Shown here: piece after piece, positions 46,855 through 57,004 of the stretch
How positions within the stretch are numbered: position 1 is the stretch's first letter
Layout of the letters: each line of letters opens with the position of its first letter
Source: Acanthosepion pharaonis
Lineage: Eukaryota; Mollusca; Cephalopoda; Sepiida; Sepiidae
Direction: 5' to 3'
DNA length: 64,000 nt
NCBI GenBank assembly: GCA_903632075.3
Contig: CAHIKZ030000058.1
Location: 4,185,001 to 4,249,000, forward strand
Made by a program: the position numbers and the translations under genes
Notes under the pieces: generated by a model
What the model saw: only the letters and a program-made list of their open reading frames with translations
Told to the model about the DNA's origin: nothing
Database searches by the model: none

Positions 46855-46855
<1 letters not shown>
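45080..46855. other. 1.8 kb without recognisable gene
   Basis: AT-rich. The 104-aa plus frame at 45,216 is hydrophobic and low complexity with no recognised motif. A minus-strand CTGATGA..GGTCGAAAG signature lies near 46,490-46,515. Confidence 0.45.
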
Positions 46856-46858
<3 letters not shown>

Positions 46859-46930
<72 letters not shown>

Positions 46931-47168
46931 ATGTGTACAGGTATAACCGTACCAAATTTGGTGATGGCTGCGCTTAATAGACCATTGTGGAATAGAGTTA
47001 GTGCGTTTTCTGCATTCGAATCCACCTACGATTACAAAAGTCAAGGGGATGCGAATGAGGAGGAATCCTACAAAACGGAATGATTTAAAAAAAACGCAAT
47101 AAAAAATTTAATCAAAATTTCCTTTTCTGTCATATTCAAAGAAACCTATTTGAAAGAAAGCTACTATT

Positions 47169-47232
<64 letters not shown>
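46859..47232. repeat. Two TA tracts
   Basis: TA at about 46,859-46,924 and 47,170-47,232. Confidence 0.95.
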
Positions 47233-47234
<2 letters not shown>

Positions 47235-47235
<1 letters not shown>

Positions 47236-47985
47236 TTAAATTCAAAGCTCAAATAATCCATGGATTTTCTTCCATTACCGAAACAGAATCATTGTCTCGT
47301 CTTCTCATTAGCCTGCTTTTAAAAAGCGAACATTTTATCTTCTCCTAAAAGAGCATAAGTTACTTTTCCAACCTTCTCACTGAAAAGAAAGAGAAGTTCC
47401 AATGGTCAGATGCCAATGCAATTTTGAGCTGAATCCCGAAGCAAACCACTTAGACATATTAAAGCTTAAATAAAAAGAAGTCCTCGTACATATGGATTTA
47501 AGAGTTGTATAGTCAGTTCTTGAATAGTGATACCTGGCAGCCTTAGAATAATGGATTTTCTTTTACGTTTCGTGTTCCTGCATGACGCCAACGATCATAT
47601 ATCTCCGAGAAACTCTTTTCTGTTTTTTAACCATTTCACCCCATGTAAAACAATAAAGACACTAAGACACAAGCGGTTACTGAGTTTGAAAGAATAAAAA
47701 AAAACATTATTAAGGAATGAAAACAATAAACGAAGAGTAATCTACAAGACAGCAGATAACGATTGACATTGCAATTAAATCTTTTTAGAAGTAGGCAGAA
47801 TCTTTCCAACTATTTATAATCCAAACTCATTCTCTGTTATTCTAACTTAATTCCACAGCTATTGCTGATACATCTTTCCAATGATATACGATCGTGGGTT
47901 CATGATTTAGTTGTTGCTTGATTCCTTCTTTTTGATGCTCGCATATATGTATTCAGTATATAATCATTACATTATTATATATATA
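47235..47985. other. No gene recognised
   Basis: AT-rich without identifiable repeats or motifs. Confidence 0.4.
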
Positions 47986-47989
47986 TATA

Positions 47990-48230
47990 TTCTTTGTTGA
48001 TACGTTATTTTTATAGGTACACATAAGTAAATTCTCTGATTATAAGAAACTGTATTAACAATATTTACTGGCCTGAATGTCTAAGAAATTTAATAGAAAA
48101 AAAGGTGTCCTGCGACAGGAATCGAACCTGCATTCTACACGTAAGCGTCATATAGGCTAACGTGCTATACCATTTAGCTAAAGAGAAAGCATCTGGCTAA
48201 CAAACATTAATTTGACTAATATAGTGATTG
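47990..48230 (-). mobile_element. SINE-C copy with best tRNA-like head
   Basis: The minus strand has TAGCTAAATGGTATAGCAC (A box region), and GCAGGTTCGATTCCTGT gives a perfect T arm with a consensus B box. The body then matches SINE-C (ACATTCAGGCCAGTAAATAT). Divergence from the other copies suggests a separate subfamily. Confidence 0.8.
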
Positions 48231-48235
48231 AAAAA

Positions 48236-48266
<31 letters not shown>

Positions 48267-48409
48267 AGAGAGAGAGAGAGACTTGAATTTAGTGTATTGG
48301 GGCAGCAGAGCATTATTTATTCATATATTGTTAAATATATCAGACAATGAATGTCTATTATGTTTAATCATGAGCCGTTCTAAACTTCCTGTGATTATCT
48401 AAAATTGCC

Positions 48410-48490
48410 CAAATTTTGGATATTTTTATGAAGCTAGTCTTTGATCTAAGCTTTCGGCTCACATGAGCCATCTTCAGAGTGGTTATACGG
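48410..48490 (-). repeat. Penelope-type terminal repeat with box-hairpin-box signature
   Basis: The minus strand reads CTGAAGA-T-GGCTCA-TG-TGAGCC-GAAAGC. The 6-bp hairpin is perfect. The same 110-bp region, more decayed, is at 57,005-57,115 directly after a GIY-YIG frame. That places it at the end of a Penelope-like element. Confidence 0.7.
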
Positions 48491-49250
48491 ATATTTAAAC
48501 AAAGATATTCACTATCAAATATGATATTTTGTTATGTTGACAGGGTGTAATTAATTTGTGAACGGTTTTTGAAAGGTAATACATTGGTATAGGTATTTGT
48601 GAAATGATACGTCGGAGGGGATGATCTTTTTTAAGGATTTTTACATTTCCATGAAGGTAGCCAGTTTGATAAGTCACCTATAATCTTTGAAATTTATAAG
48701 ATCCTGGTTCAGCATTGTTAGCAGTAATAATTTTATTAATGTGTTTTTTAAGTTGGTGGGTGGTGTTATTTGTTATTTTTTTAAATTTAATTATGATCGT
48801 CAAAAATGGCCTGTAATTTTGAGTGGTACTCATGATTTTTTCAAATAATCAATGTATTAGTTTTATCAGTTTTATCGTCGTTTAACAATAACTTTGTTAT
48901 TTTTAGTTGTATGTTTGCTTTTATTAAAAGACTGTTTATAATACCTTTTATGATAATTCTGTTTAATATTAGGTTGGTGCAAAAATAATGACGTAATAAT
49001 GTCGTTTTTTGACGTATTTTTTAACGTCAAAAAACGACATTATTACGTCATTATTTTTGCACCAACCTAATAGATTCCTTTTTAAGTAATTCTTTTAAAC
49101 CTACCTGAGTAGAATTATAGTTGTTCTGTTCCAATAGAAGTATTTGTTGGTATAAAGCTTCAATTTGTGTTTGTTTAAACATTAAATTTAGGTTTCTGTG
49201 TGACATGAAAATTTCGTCCAAAATTAAGGAATTCCATTTCATTTGGAGTG
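48491..49250 (-). pseudogene. Penelope-like element, N-terminal part, interrupted by a MITE
   Basis: From 49,242 the frame reads LMFKQTQIEALYQQILLLEQ and VGLKELLKKESI, breaks at the MITE (48,969-49,070) and resumes. Past it come ITNNTTHQLKKHINK-like and ANNAEPGSYKFQRL pieces, then TGYLHGNVKILKKDHPLRRI and ISQIPIPMYYLSKTVHKLIT (RT fingers). After about 48,495 the RT palm and endonuclease are absent and the terminal repeat follows directly. It probably belongs to the lineage whose GIY-YIG end is at 57,345. Confidence 0.75.
48969..49070. mobile_element. Perfectly palindromic mini-mariner (MADE1-like MITE)
   Basis: The 47-nt arm starting TTAGGTTGGTGCAAAAATAA is matched by its exact complement, 47 of 47, around an 8-nt AT loop. 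TA flanks both sides (48,967-48,968 and 49,071-49,072). The termini closely resemble those of Hsmar1 and its human 80-bp derivative MADE1, established knowledge of the mariner family. It has no coding capacity and must be mobilised in trans. It interrupts the Penelope frame. Confidence 0.95.
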
Positions 49251-49259
49251 GGTTGGTAA

Positions 49260-50270
49260 TTCGATGGGTTAATGAAGTTGTCGTTGATGTTTGATAAAAG
49301 TATTTTTCCTTTATATATGTTTAGCTTTTTTTTTATATACAGAAGAAATATTCCGAATTATGTATTTCACTAATCCAGTCAAGTTATATCAGCGTCATAT
49401 CCGCTGGTATTAATCATAATTGATTTTTCTGTATGATAAGATTAATCGAGCAAGGTGCACCTGGGACCTCGAAGTCTTGTTATTTTAAAATAATTTCCTA
49501 GATATGAAATGGCTTGTATTGGGATATATACACTTACAAACATAAGCAGGTACACACACACGGCGAGAGAGAGATAATTAATTACTTCAAGGATCATTAC
49601 TTTAAGTCAGGATCATTAGTGAAGCATGTTGAAAAATAAATACTGATATAAAATAAATATTTTATATCAGTATTTATATTTCAACATATTTTTCTTTCTG
49701 AAAATTTTTTAACTGCCAATTTTTTTAATGTGCATTTTTGACCCAGACAGGGGTTTTAGGAGTTTATTTATTCTTTATGTTTAATTTCAATAGTTACCAT
49801 TGTCGTTTTTATAGAAACTAGAGGAAATATATATGTGTATAAATCATCTAAAAATAATATTGATTAAAAATAATAAAAAATACTTTTCAAAATAGTCATT
49901 ATTTTTCTAGTCGTGAAATGTAAAATTACAACAGAAAGTGTCTTCTTACGGTTAATAATATTAATAAAAAACTTTAAAGGCTAAGTGCTATAAAATATAT
50001 CTCTGCAAATGTAATGTATGTAAGCAATTCAATGTAAATACAAAGAATAACATGTAGTGAGTTTAATTTTAACAGAGCCCCAAATGGGTCTCATGGCAGG
50101 TAATGGGTTAAAAATTATACCGTGAACTACGGACTTATTGTTTATGTGTCGACATATATATAACATATTTATAAATGCTTATATACAATCCTTATACATT
50201 ATTGTTATAAAATATAACTGAGTTTACTTCCTGCTCTTCCCTAAAACTGTGACAATGGACTGCTCCTACT
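49260..50270. other. No gene recognised
   Basis: AT-rich. A small hairpin of ATAAATACTGATATAAAATA and TATTTTATATCAGTATTTAT lies near 49,634-49,680. Confidence 0.4.
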
Positions 50271-50279
50271 TATAAATAT

Positions 50280-50625
50280 GGCAAGTTCCAAAAGCTGGAC
50301 AGAGTATTACGAGACAGGAGGATTTCATTGGTAACCAACAATAGAGTACTTAACTCCTACATGATATCTGTCCTCCTCTACGGAAGCGAATGTTAGACGG
50401 TCTCCTCAAAGATGAAGATGAGACTTGAAGCAACGGAGGTATGGTTCTACAGGAGGATGCTAAGGATATCATGGACCGAGCGTGTGAGCAACGATGACGG
50501 TTTGGAAAGGATCCAAAGAAACTTATACTTAACATCAGGAAGAGGTAGTTGAAATTTCTGGGATACCTAATGAGAAAGGAAGGCTTGGAAAATCTGATAC
50601 TTACAAGGTGGAGAATGATCCCCTT
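50280..50625 (+). pseudogene. LINE ORF2 C-terminal fragment
   Basis: Pieces in order: LDRVLRDRRISLVTNNRVLN, SYMISVLLYGSEC, RLEATEVWFYRRMLRISWTE, then RKLILNIRKR and LKFLGYLMRKEGLENLILT. Same family as 44,340. It stops at about 50,625 and a (CT)n tract follows. Confidence 0.82.
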
Positions 50626-50631
50626 TCAATA

Positions 50632-50671
<40 letters not shown>
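50632..50671. repeat. (CT)n microsatellite
   Basis: About 38 bp of CT on the plus strand. Confidence 0.95.
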
Positions 50672-50674
<3 letters not shown>

Positions 50675-50679
50675 ATTGT

Positions 50680-51425
50680 GTGCTAAATGTTTGATGATGT
50701 CACAATCTCAGGCCTTTTGAATATGAGTTATTTTTTAGGGAGAATAGCCAACTCGATTAAAGCGTTGCTTTGTGAATTTGATGACATAATAACTGTTGGT
50801 TCAGTGTCTTGGCCGAGCACTGTGTAGTTGGACCCAGTGGAAACAAGGCGATAAATAAGTAAGCAGTGAGAAAAGTAAGAACTAGACGAGATATGCCGAG
50901 ACATTGGCAATTGAACGAGAACAGTTGATCAACATAGATTAAATCAACGCTTCATTTCCGAATTCCCTGTGGGTTACCCGGATCGACAACCACCAGATCG
51001 AGGCCGGTGGACACAAGAGCCCAAACGTTATGATAAAATAAGGAGAATAGTCGGCATGTAAATAGTGTAAATACTACTACTACTACTAATACTACTACTA
51101 ATAATAATAACAAACAGAAAAAAGAAAGAGAAACAAAGAGGAAAGCAATAATAGTAATAATAATAATGGTGGTATGGTGATGATGGTGATGGTGATGATT
51201 GTGTTGATACTGACTTATGGGTTATTTTTAATGCTCTTTTGTTATTCATTAGTAATGTATATACAATTTTTATTTTATAGTAAGCCATACACTAAAATGA
51301 TTATAATAAACTTTTCTTTAAATATTACTAGTAACTATATATTAATTGTATTTATGGGTAAAATATATTCGTATAATAACATAATTAGAGAGATTTGAAT
51401 AAAGTTTCATATTATTGAACGTAAG
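50680..51425. other. No gene recognised; (TAC)n and (TAA)n tracts
   Basis: Trinucleotide repeats lie at 51,070-51,110 and 51,150-51,180, with a GATGGT repeat at 51,172-51,200. No recognisable protein. Confidence 0.5.
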
Positions 51426-51429
51426 AGAA

Positions 51430-52151
51430 AAAAATTCAAAGAAAATTCAGTTGAAAATTGAAGTTATGTCGGAATCTTGTCTCCTTGGAATTCAAACACT
51501 TACAAATGAAGATTTTACCGTTGATAATGGCAACAGGAAAAATAACAGAAGGGCACCTGGCACCCTGATCGTGATGGCCCACCATTGTCTGGATCTGCTT
51601 TGGGTAAATACGAAGTAACTATAATGCTGACACAACAAAAAATATTGTTAAACCGCATCGGTCGTTTCGCGGGTCAACAAGGACCGCGGTTCCCAGTGAG
51701 GGACCAGATTGGGATCGAAAAGTCTGCAACTGAAACAAATTCTACCCAACGAGATCTAGAGGAAAACCACAGCGGGGAGAGACAGTCATCACAGAGGCCC
51801 ACTATATTCATTAAAAGAAAATCAAACAAAAAGAACAATAAATAAATAGTCTCGGGGAGAGTATATTGAAATAATGATACCATTTTACACTGCTACGATA
51901 AATCCGACAACGACCAAAGCTGCCTATAATATATGGCAAGAAAAACGTCTCTCAGACTAAACACTGATATCAACAAACTTGAAGAATACCTGACATAGAA
52001 CTCGAAAGCATCCGAGAAAAGATCAAAAAAATAGATTAAACTTTAACATCTAGGTGCTAAATGCCAACAACCCAGAAGGGACACATGCAGAGGAATACCT
52101 GTTGTAATAATCCCTCTGAAGTACACAAACAAATAGTACAAGATGATGACG

Positions 52152-52192
<41 letters not shown>

Positions 52193-52660
52193 CAGAGAGA
52201 GAAACAGCGAAAAAAACATAATAAAACATGCTATATAAATGAGTGAATGTAAAGGATATGAATTTCGAGGAAAAGTCGACAATTCCAAAAGGACCAAAAG
52301 GTGATGGAAACCATCAACCTCGCTAAGATGTCACACGGGCATACAATGATATAATAATAAACTCAGAAAAATGCCCCCAAAAGCCCATGTGCGTTAGGAC
52401 ATACCTCTTCCCTAAAACAGAAAAGACACAGAACCCGAAGAACTATAGGCCCATCATCCGCCTACCAACACTATATCTGTCATAAGTGATAGGGCATACA
52501 ACATCCTTGAGAAAAGCAATTTTCTCCCAGTGGAACAGAAGGGGTGTAAAAGAGGAAGTTACGGGTGCAAGAAACAACTAATTTTTAATAAAACAATATT
52601 GGAAGAGGTGAAAGCAAAGAAAATAAATGATCGCCTAAGTTTGTATCACGCATGGCACAT
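51430..52660 (+). pseudogene. R2-like LINE, decayed N-terminal to RT region
   Basis: The start of the open region contains NNRRAPGT and GRFAGQQGPRFPVRDQIGIE. Later pieces read AHAEEYLL-like, then RTYLFPKTEKTQNPKNYRPI (RT fingers), YNILEKSNFLPVEQKGCKRG and SYGCKKQLIFNKTILEEVK. The F-P-K-T-E...N-P-K-N-Y-R-P-I and G-C-(K/R)-R-G-S-Y-G-C blocks are characteristic of an R2/CR1-related LINE group. Many stops are present, a GA tract at 52,155-52,200 breaks it, and the RT palm is missing after 52,660. The matching C-terminal tail type is at 15,660. Confidence 0.8.
52155..52200. repeat. (GA)n microsatellite
   Basis: GA array with GGGA and GACA interruptions. Confidence 0.9.
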
Positions 52661-53084
52661 AACTGATTGATTGACTTATGAGATAGTTAAATTGTCGTCT
52701 ACATTACTCAACAATGAAAATAACACTGACATCTCATTTTAACAGAAATTGTACAAACATATCTTGAAATACTAAAGAGTAAATTTATTCAATAAAATCG
52801 ACATTGGCTTCAACCACGACCTCCAGACGACTTTGGAATCCCTCCAACTCTTCTGGGCGGTCTCCTTGTTTAAGTTGATAAATGCTACCATAATCCTTGC
52901 CTTCAGTCCATCTTTGGTGTTGCAAGAGGTTTTATTGCTCTCATGCTCTACTATAATCATGCTATAACAGTTCATCAACAGAGAACTTCCGGTTAAGGAA
53001 AGAACGAATTAATGCTTTGAAACATACATTTTCGACGATCATTCTCGGACGTTTATAGCACGCTAGGCTTAATGTTAGTTCCTC

Positions 53085-53180
53085 ATTGGATGCATGTTCG
53101 ATTCCAGCCGGAAAACGCATATTTTCTACGGAATTTCTCGAATATTCAGGCTGGTTAATGTAATTCACACTGCTTAATTA
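53085..53180 (-). mobile_element. SINE-C fragment
   Basis: TGTTCGATTCCAGCCGGAAA, TATTTTCTACGGAATTTCTC and ATATTCAGGCTGGTTAATG retain the SINE-C junction between the B-box region and the body. The tRNA-like region is decayed. Confidence 0.6.
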
Positions 53181-53272
53181 AAAAAAAAAAGAACACATAA
53201 ATAAGTGTATTAATAAAAATTAACGTAAAATCATGAAATGTATAAAATCTTTGTCTTTAATCCATTTATATA

Positions 53273-53273
<1 letters not shown>

Positions 53274-53331
<58 letters not shown>

Positions 53332-53552
53332 TAATTCTTTAAAATAGTTTAATTATTTATATTTATATTCTAATTTTATAAAATCAAACCCTCCTATGAG
53401 GATGTGAGCATGTCATCATACTGCGTCCTGTATTTGCAAGAACTACTTGATCTGAATGCGTTGTCATCCGGATTTGCCCTGGTTGATCGCATTTTTGGCG
53501 AAATAAAGTATTTATCATCGTATCTAGTTCTCTCTCTCTCTCTCTCTATCTC

Positions 53553-53637
<85 letters not shown>
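53274..53637. repeat. TA and CT tracts
   Basis: TA at about 53,274-53,328, CT at 53,529-53,588 and TA at 53,589-53,637. Confidence 0.95.
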
Positions 53638-53639
<2 letters not shown>

Positions 53640-53640
<1 letters not shown>

Positions 53641-53838
53641 GAAATATAGTTTTAAGGTGTACTATATTTATGGGATAAAGTGCTCAATATCAGAGATAGA
53701 GCGTATGTACATATAAAAGCAAACATTAAATTTAGCACTCAGAGTCGACAGGTTGTTTCATGCTAGACGCAATCGTCAGGCCACCTGAGTGTTGACTTCA
53801 ATGTTCACATTTATATATAAATATATATATATATATAT

Positions 53839-53880
<42 letters not shown>
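53640..53880. mobile_element. RT leader piece joined to a hammerhead-like core, plus TA/GATA
   Basis: The plus strand begins with the YLWDKVLNIRDRA coding piece of the YRDD element. On the minus strand, CTGACGA, TTGCGTCTAGCAT, GAAAC and ACCTGTC follow, with stem I complements GGC and GAC. It is flanked by TA (53,820-53,840) and GATA (53,841-53,880). Same family as 33,470 and 63,190. Confidence 0.65.
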
Positions 53881-53882
<2 letters not shown>

Positions 53883-54276
53883 AATATAAGACACCGATAA
53901 GTAATTCATCATTTGTCTTGGGCCATTCTTAAATGTTTCATGACACTTTGCGCAGAACTCTTCACTGTCAGTTCAAGAAAGACATTCGGATTACTAACAC
54001 ATAGAAAGAGAATGTCTCATACTCAGAATATTTAACATCGAAAAACATAAAGGAGAAAAAAATGAATTATTTTTAATAATATGTGGAAATCTCCACCCTT
54101 TACCTGATAACGGCCGCGAGACCAGAAACACGTTTAATAAAATGGCAAATTATGCAAAATAAAGCATAATATTCTTTAAAAAAATCCACATTACAACCAA
54201 AAACGTTTGCGGTATCGTTCTCCTTTTTAATGCATACACTTTTCTCTCGTTGGAACTACTATAACCTCTTCCTTAT

Positions 54277-54281
<5 letters not shown>

Positions 54282-54312
<31 letters not shown>
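54282..54312. repeat. (TA)n tract
   Basis: TA tract forming the left flank of the tandem-hammerhead element. Confidence 0.9.
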
Positions 54313-54348
54313 GACAACCCAACTGTCAGGGTTTCGATACCTGGTGGT

Positions 54349-54405
54349 GGATGCGCACTGCTGATGAGTCCCAATTATAGGACGAAACGGCCGTCCAGTG
54401 CTTCC
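54349..54405 (+). ncRNA. Hammerhead ribozyme, copy 1
   Basis: Stem I GCACTG (54,355-54,360) pairs with CAGTGC (54,396-54,401), six of six. Beyond an internal loop, GGA pairs with TCC. The core is CTGATGA (54,361-54,367), stem II GTCC/GGAC with an 8-nt loop, and GAAA (54,384-54,387). Minimal stem III is A-U and C-G with a GGCC loop. GTC at 54,393-54,395 predicts cleavage after 54,395. Every invariant nucleotide of the fold is present. The short stem III is like that of hammerheads in Penelope-like elements. Confidence 0.93.
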
Positions 54406-54656
54406 TCTATTTTCCTGTTGAGGTTTATATCAGACTCAATGAATTTATTTATATGTTTATCAAATCCTCCTACTTATTATATGTGTTTATCGTTGCTTGA
54501 TCCGGCTTCTAATGCCCCAGTTGGCTCGGCTTGGTGAGAGTTGTCGTGGCTCCCGGGGGCACAGTCTTATGGTTATATAGCGAACTCAGGAGAGTTCCGC
54601 CACGGAATATGTGAGTGAGCGGCGCTATGTTGAGTCTGATATGAATCTCTTCGGTG

Positions 54657-54738
54657 TTGAGGCCCGGTTGGTACAGTTGGTATGTTGTCTGCTTGACAAC
54701 CCAACTGTCAGGGTTTCGATACCTGGTGGTGGATGCGC
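54657..54738 (+). promoter_or_regulatory. tRNA-like region with A box and B box
   Basis: TGGTACAGTTGG (54,669-54,680) matches the A box consensus. GGTTTCGATACC (54,712-54,723) resembles the B box with one changed base (GGTTCGA expected). Between them GTTGTC/GACAAC forms an anticodon-like stem, and CAGG/CCTG forms a T-arm-like stem. The acceptor stem does not close, so it is not a tRNA gene. It would serve as an internal RNA polymerase III promoter just before the ribozyme. The first copy starts inside this region and lacks the A box. Confidence 0.65.
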
Positions 54739-54787
54739 ACTGCTGATGAGTCCCAATTATAGGACGAAACGGCCGTCCAGTGCTTCC
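54731..54787 (+). ncRNA. Hammerhead ribozyme, copy 2
   Basis: Identical to copy 1 over the whole ribozyme: GCACTG (54,737-54,742), CTGATGA (54,743-54,749), GTCC/GGAC, GAAA, GTC and CAGTGC. Cleavage is predicted after 54,777. Full identity of the core while flanking bases differ argues for retained function or recent origin. Confidence 0.93.
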
Positions 54788-54836
54788 TCTATTTTCCTGT
54801 TGATGTTTATATCAGACTCAATGAATTTATTTATAT

Positions 54837-54842
54837 GTTTTT
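54837..54842 (+). terminator. T-run, possible Pol III terminator
   Basis: GTTTTTC occurs downstream of ribozyme 2. The homologous place in copy 1 is GTTTATC. A run of five T would stop RNA polymerase III if the tRNA-like promoter is used. Confidence 0.35.
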
Positions 54843-54869
54843 CAAATCCTCCTACTTATTATATATATA

Positions 54870-55552
54870 TATATATAAAAGTCAAGATGTGTATATAACA
54901 AATGCACGGACGCGATTTTCGGCGGATTTCCACCAAAATTTACATGCATATGCTCCAAGTTAGCGGGAAGACTTTGCATTTTCCAACTCCCATCGATAGT
55001 GGAAATAATCGATTTTTTCATGTTTCTACGGCAGTTTTCATGTAGCTTGCGGCCATTTTGTACTGGCCAGAGTGAGAGCCAACAGCTGACTAACACGAAT
55101 GTTAACTAGCATGCTAGCATGCAAAAAAATCGATAGCTGCAGTCGTCACAAGTGGGAAAAATTTAAATCTGCATGGCACTTTACTCCAATTGGCTCATTC
55201 GCTTGCTTAAACTCAACATTGATTCTGATTCCGCAGAACTGGGTTTGGTGTGAAAAAGTATTTGTTGTTAACATTCTTTTTTCATTCGGTTTTTCCAGTT
55301 ACGAGTCCTTTTTTAAAGCTGATCGTTTTGTGTTCATTTTGTTTAGTTCTTTTTTCGTAACAGATTTAATGTTTAGTATAGACCTTAGAAAAAATTCGCA
55401 GTGTGAGATAGGCAAGAAGTAAGGCATGTAGTACCATCAGCACGGCAAAAGACACTCCTTTAAAGGCAAGGAAGGGCAAAAATATTTTAAGTCAAGTGAT
55501 AGCAATTGCTGTATCAGTCGTACGATTTTTGAATCAAGCACGGAGAACGCTG
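54870..55552 (+). mobile_element. Helitron-like non-autonomous element
   Basis: The start, TATATAAAAGTCAAGATGTG, resembles the leader of molluscan Helitrons. GGCGGATTTCCACCAAAATT follows, and the right end is ACGCTGGTAGTATA (CTGG-T). The right half matches 2,464-2,870 in reverse orientation. Open frames on both strands (84 and 107 aa) lack helicase or Rep motifs. Confidence 0.5.
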
Positions 55553-55555
55553 GTA

Positions 55556-55556
<1 letters not shown>

Positions 55557-55620
<64 letters not shown>

Positions 55621-55772
55621 TGTGTCTGTGTCTGTGTGTGCGTGCGTGCGAGCACGATATATTCGCTTTATCTGCCATATTGAGCGAAGAACCACACGCA
55701 GGCATATATGAACAGATATACAAATATGTCTATTCTTCGAGTGGTGTACTGAAGTCGTTTGTGTGTGGGCGG

Positions 55773-55838
<66 letters not shown>

Positions 55839-55840
55839 TA
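55557..55840. repeat. TA-TG tract and a long TG tract
   Basis: TA at about 55,557-55,589, TG at 55,590-55,640, then about 66 bp of TG at 55,773-55,838. Confidence 0.95.
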
Positions 55841-55849
55841 GTGCATGCC

Positions 55850-56285
55850 TTTGTATGCTAACATGTCTACGTGTGTGTAGGGTGGCAGGAACACAGACAT
55901 TTCAACATCAAATATGTCTTTGCAATCTGCGTTCTTCACGACTCCCTTTATTGCTTCCAACCGTTTTGCTATTTTCTCTATCAGAAGTCAAGTCTTTGAT
56001 AGCAAAATTCTGAAAGGGACCAAATTAGTTTCACTTTGTGATCTGCCTTTATCTTCGCCTCTCGACTTTCTTTGCGATTCAACCATTTTCCCTTCATGCG
56101 GAAAGCCTTTACAAGTGAATGAGTCAGCATTCGTACGCATGTTACAGTGGCCATGATGACATTACCTATTGAAAATTTACTTTTAGATTTTTAATATATT
56201 TTAACTTAAAAGAAATACCATTTACACCAAAATATATAAGATATTGCTGTGCATGCCGAGAGCCATGTTTATTACAACCCATACA
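55850..56285. other. No gene recognised
   Basis: Plus-strand frames of 80-84 aa have no recognised motif. Confidence 0.4.
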
Positions 56286-56289
56286 AGTC

Positions 56290-56755
56290 CCATCAGGACT
56301 GAGGTGACCACGGCTCTCCACAGATTCCTTTTTCTTTAACTGGCTCGTGAAGATAGTTGATTGATGTAATGTGAGTGGATTGTGTGTGTAACGGTTCTTT
56401 TCTTTTATCTGCATGTCCCTTCAGGACGTAGGAAATCATAGCCCTCCACATCTTCCTGTCTCTTGTAGATCCTAATAAGGTATTTCTCCCAAACCCTGTT
56501 CTGGCTTCCATTTGCTCAAGCCCATTAAGTGTGTCACGTGCTGCTTTTCCCAGTCCCTCTCTCCCCGTTATCCGTCCCGTGAGTATCAAATTTTCCAAGC
56601 CCTCCTTCCTCATTACGTGCCCCAGAAATTTGAACTGCCTCTTCCTGATGCCAAATATGTGTTTCCTTTTTCTTCCCATTCTCTCCAAAACCTCGCTATT
56701 GCTCATATGTTCGGCCCATGGTATCCTCAGCATCCTTCTGTAGAACCACATTTCT
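56290..56755 (-). pseudogene. LINE ORF2 C-terminus, best preserved copy
   Basis: The 152-aa minus frame reads MWFYRRMLRIPWAEHMSNSE, VLERMGRKRKHIFGIRKRQF, KFLGHVMRKEGLENLILTGR, TLNGLEQMEARTGFGRNTLL and DRKMWRAMISYVLKGHADKR. It is continuously open over the post-RT domain, which the copies at 7,685, 43,875, 44,340 and 50,280 are not. This suggests the youngest insertion of the family here. RT is missing upstream, consistent with 5' truncation. Confidence 0.88.
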
Positions 56756-56807
56756 GTTATTTTTTCTTATTACGCCTTGACGCACAGGCACGTATACATG
56801 TATATTT

Positions 56808-56811
<4 letters not shown>

Positions 56812-56886
<75 letters not shown>
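56812..56886. repeat. (TA)n microsatellite
   Basis: About 75 bp of TA. Confidence 0.95.
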
Positions 56887-56889
<3 letters not shown>

Positions 56890-57004
56890 CATATATTGCT
56901 AAATATAACAGAAAATGAATGTCTATTATGTTTAATCATGAGCCGTTCTAAACTTTGTATATTTGTTTTAATTTCGGGTGAAAATAAAGACAAAAATAAT
57001 CCAA

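Larger units (their letters stand above)
54313..54862 (+). mobile_element. Retrozyme-like element: 1.4 tandem units with two hammerhead ribozymes
   Basis: A 168-bp segment at 54,313-54,480 recurs at 54,695-54,862, offset by exactly 382 bp, with two visible substitutions (about 54,422 and 54,459). Each copy contains a complete type I hammerhead. Between them lies unique unit sequence including a tRNA-like region with A and B boxes. A transcript across both ribozymes would release one 382-nt RNA (54,396-54,777) with 5'-OH and 2',3'-cyclic phosphate ends, the form that ligates into a circle. There is no open frame. Known relatives in concept are retrozymes and the Sm-alpha SINE-like ribozyme elements of schistosomes. 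The element sits between two TA tracts. Confidence 0.88.

Noticed and set aside
47990..48230. Functional tRNA gene
   Set aside because: The B box and T arm are excellent but the acceptor stem does not close and the anticodon arm is irregular. The sequence is the head of a dispersed repeat.
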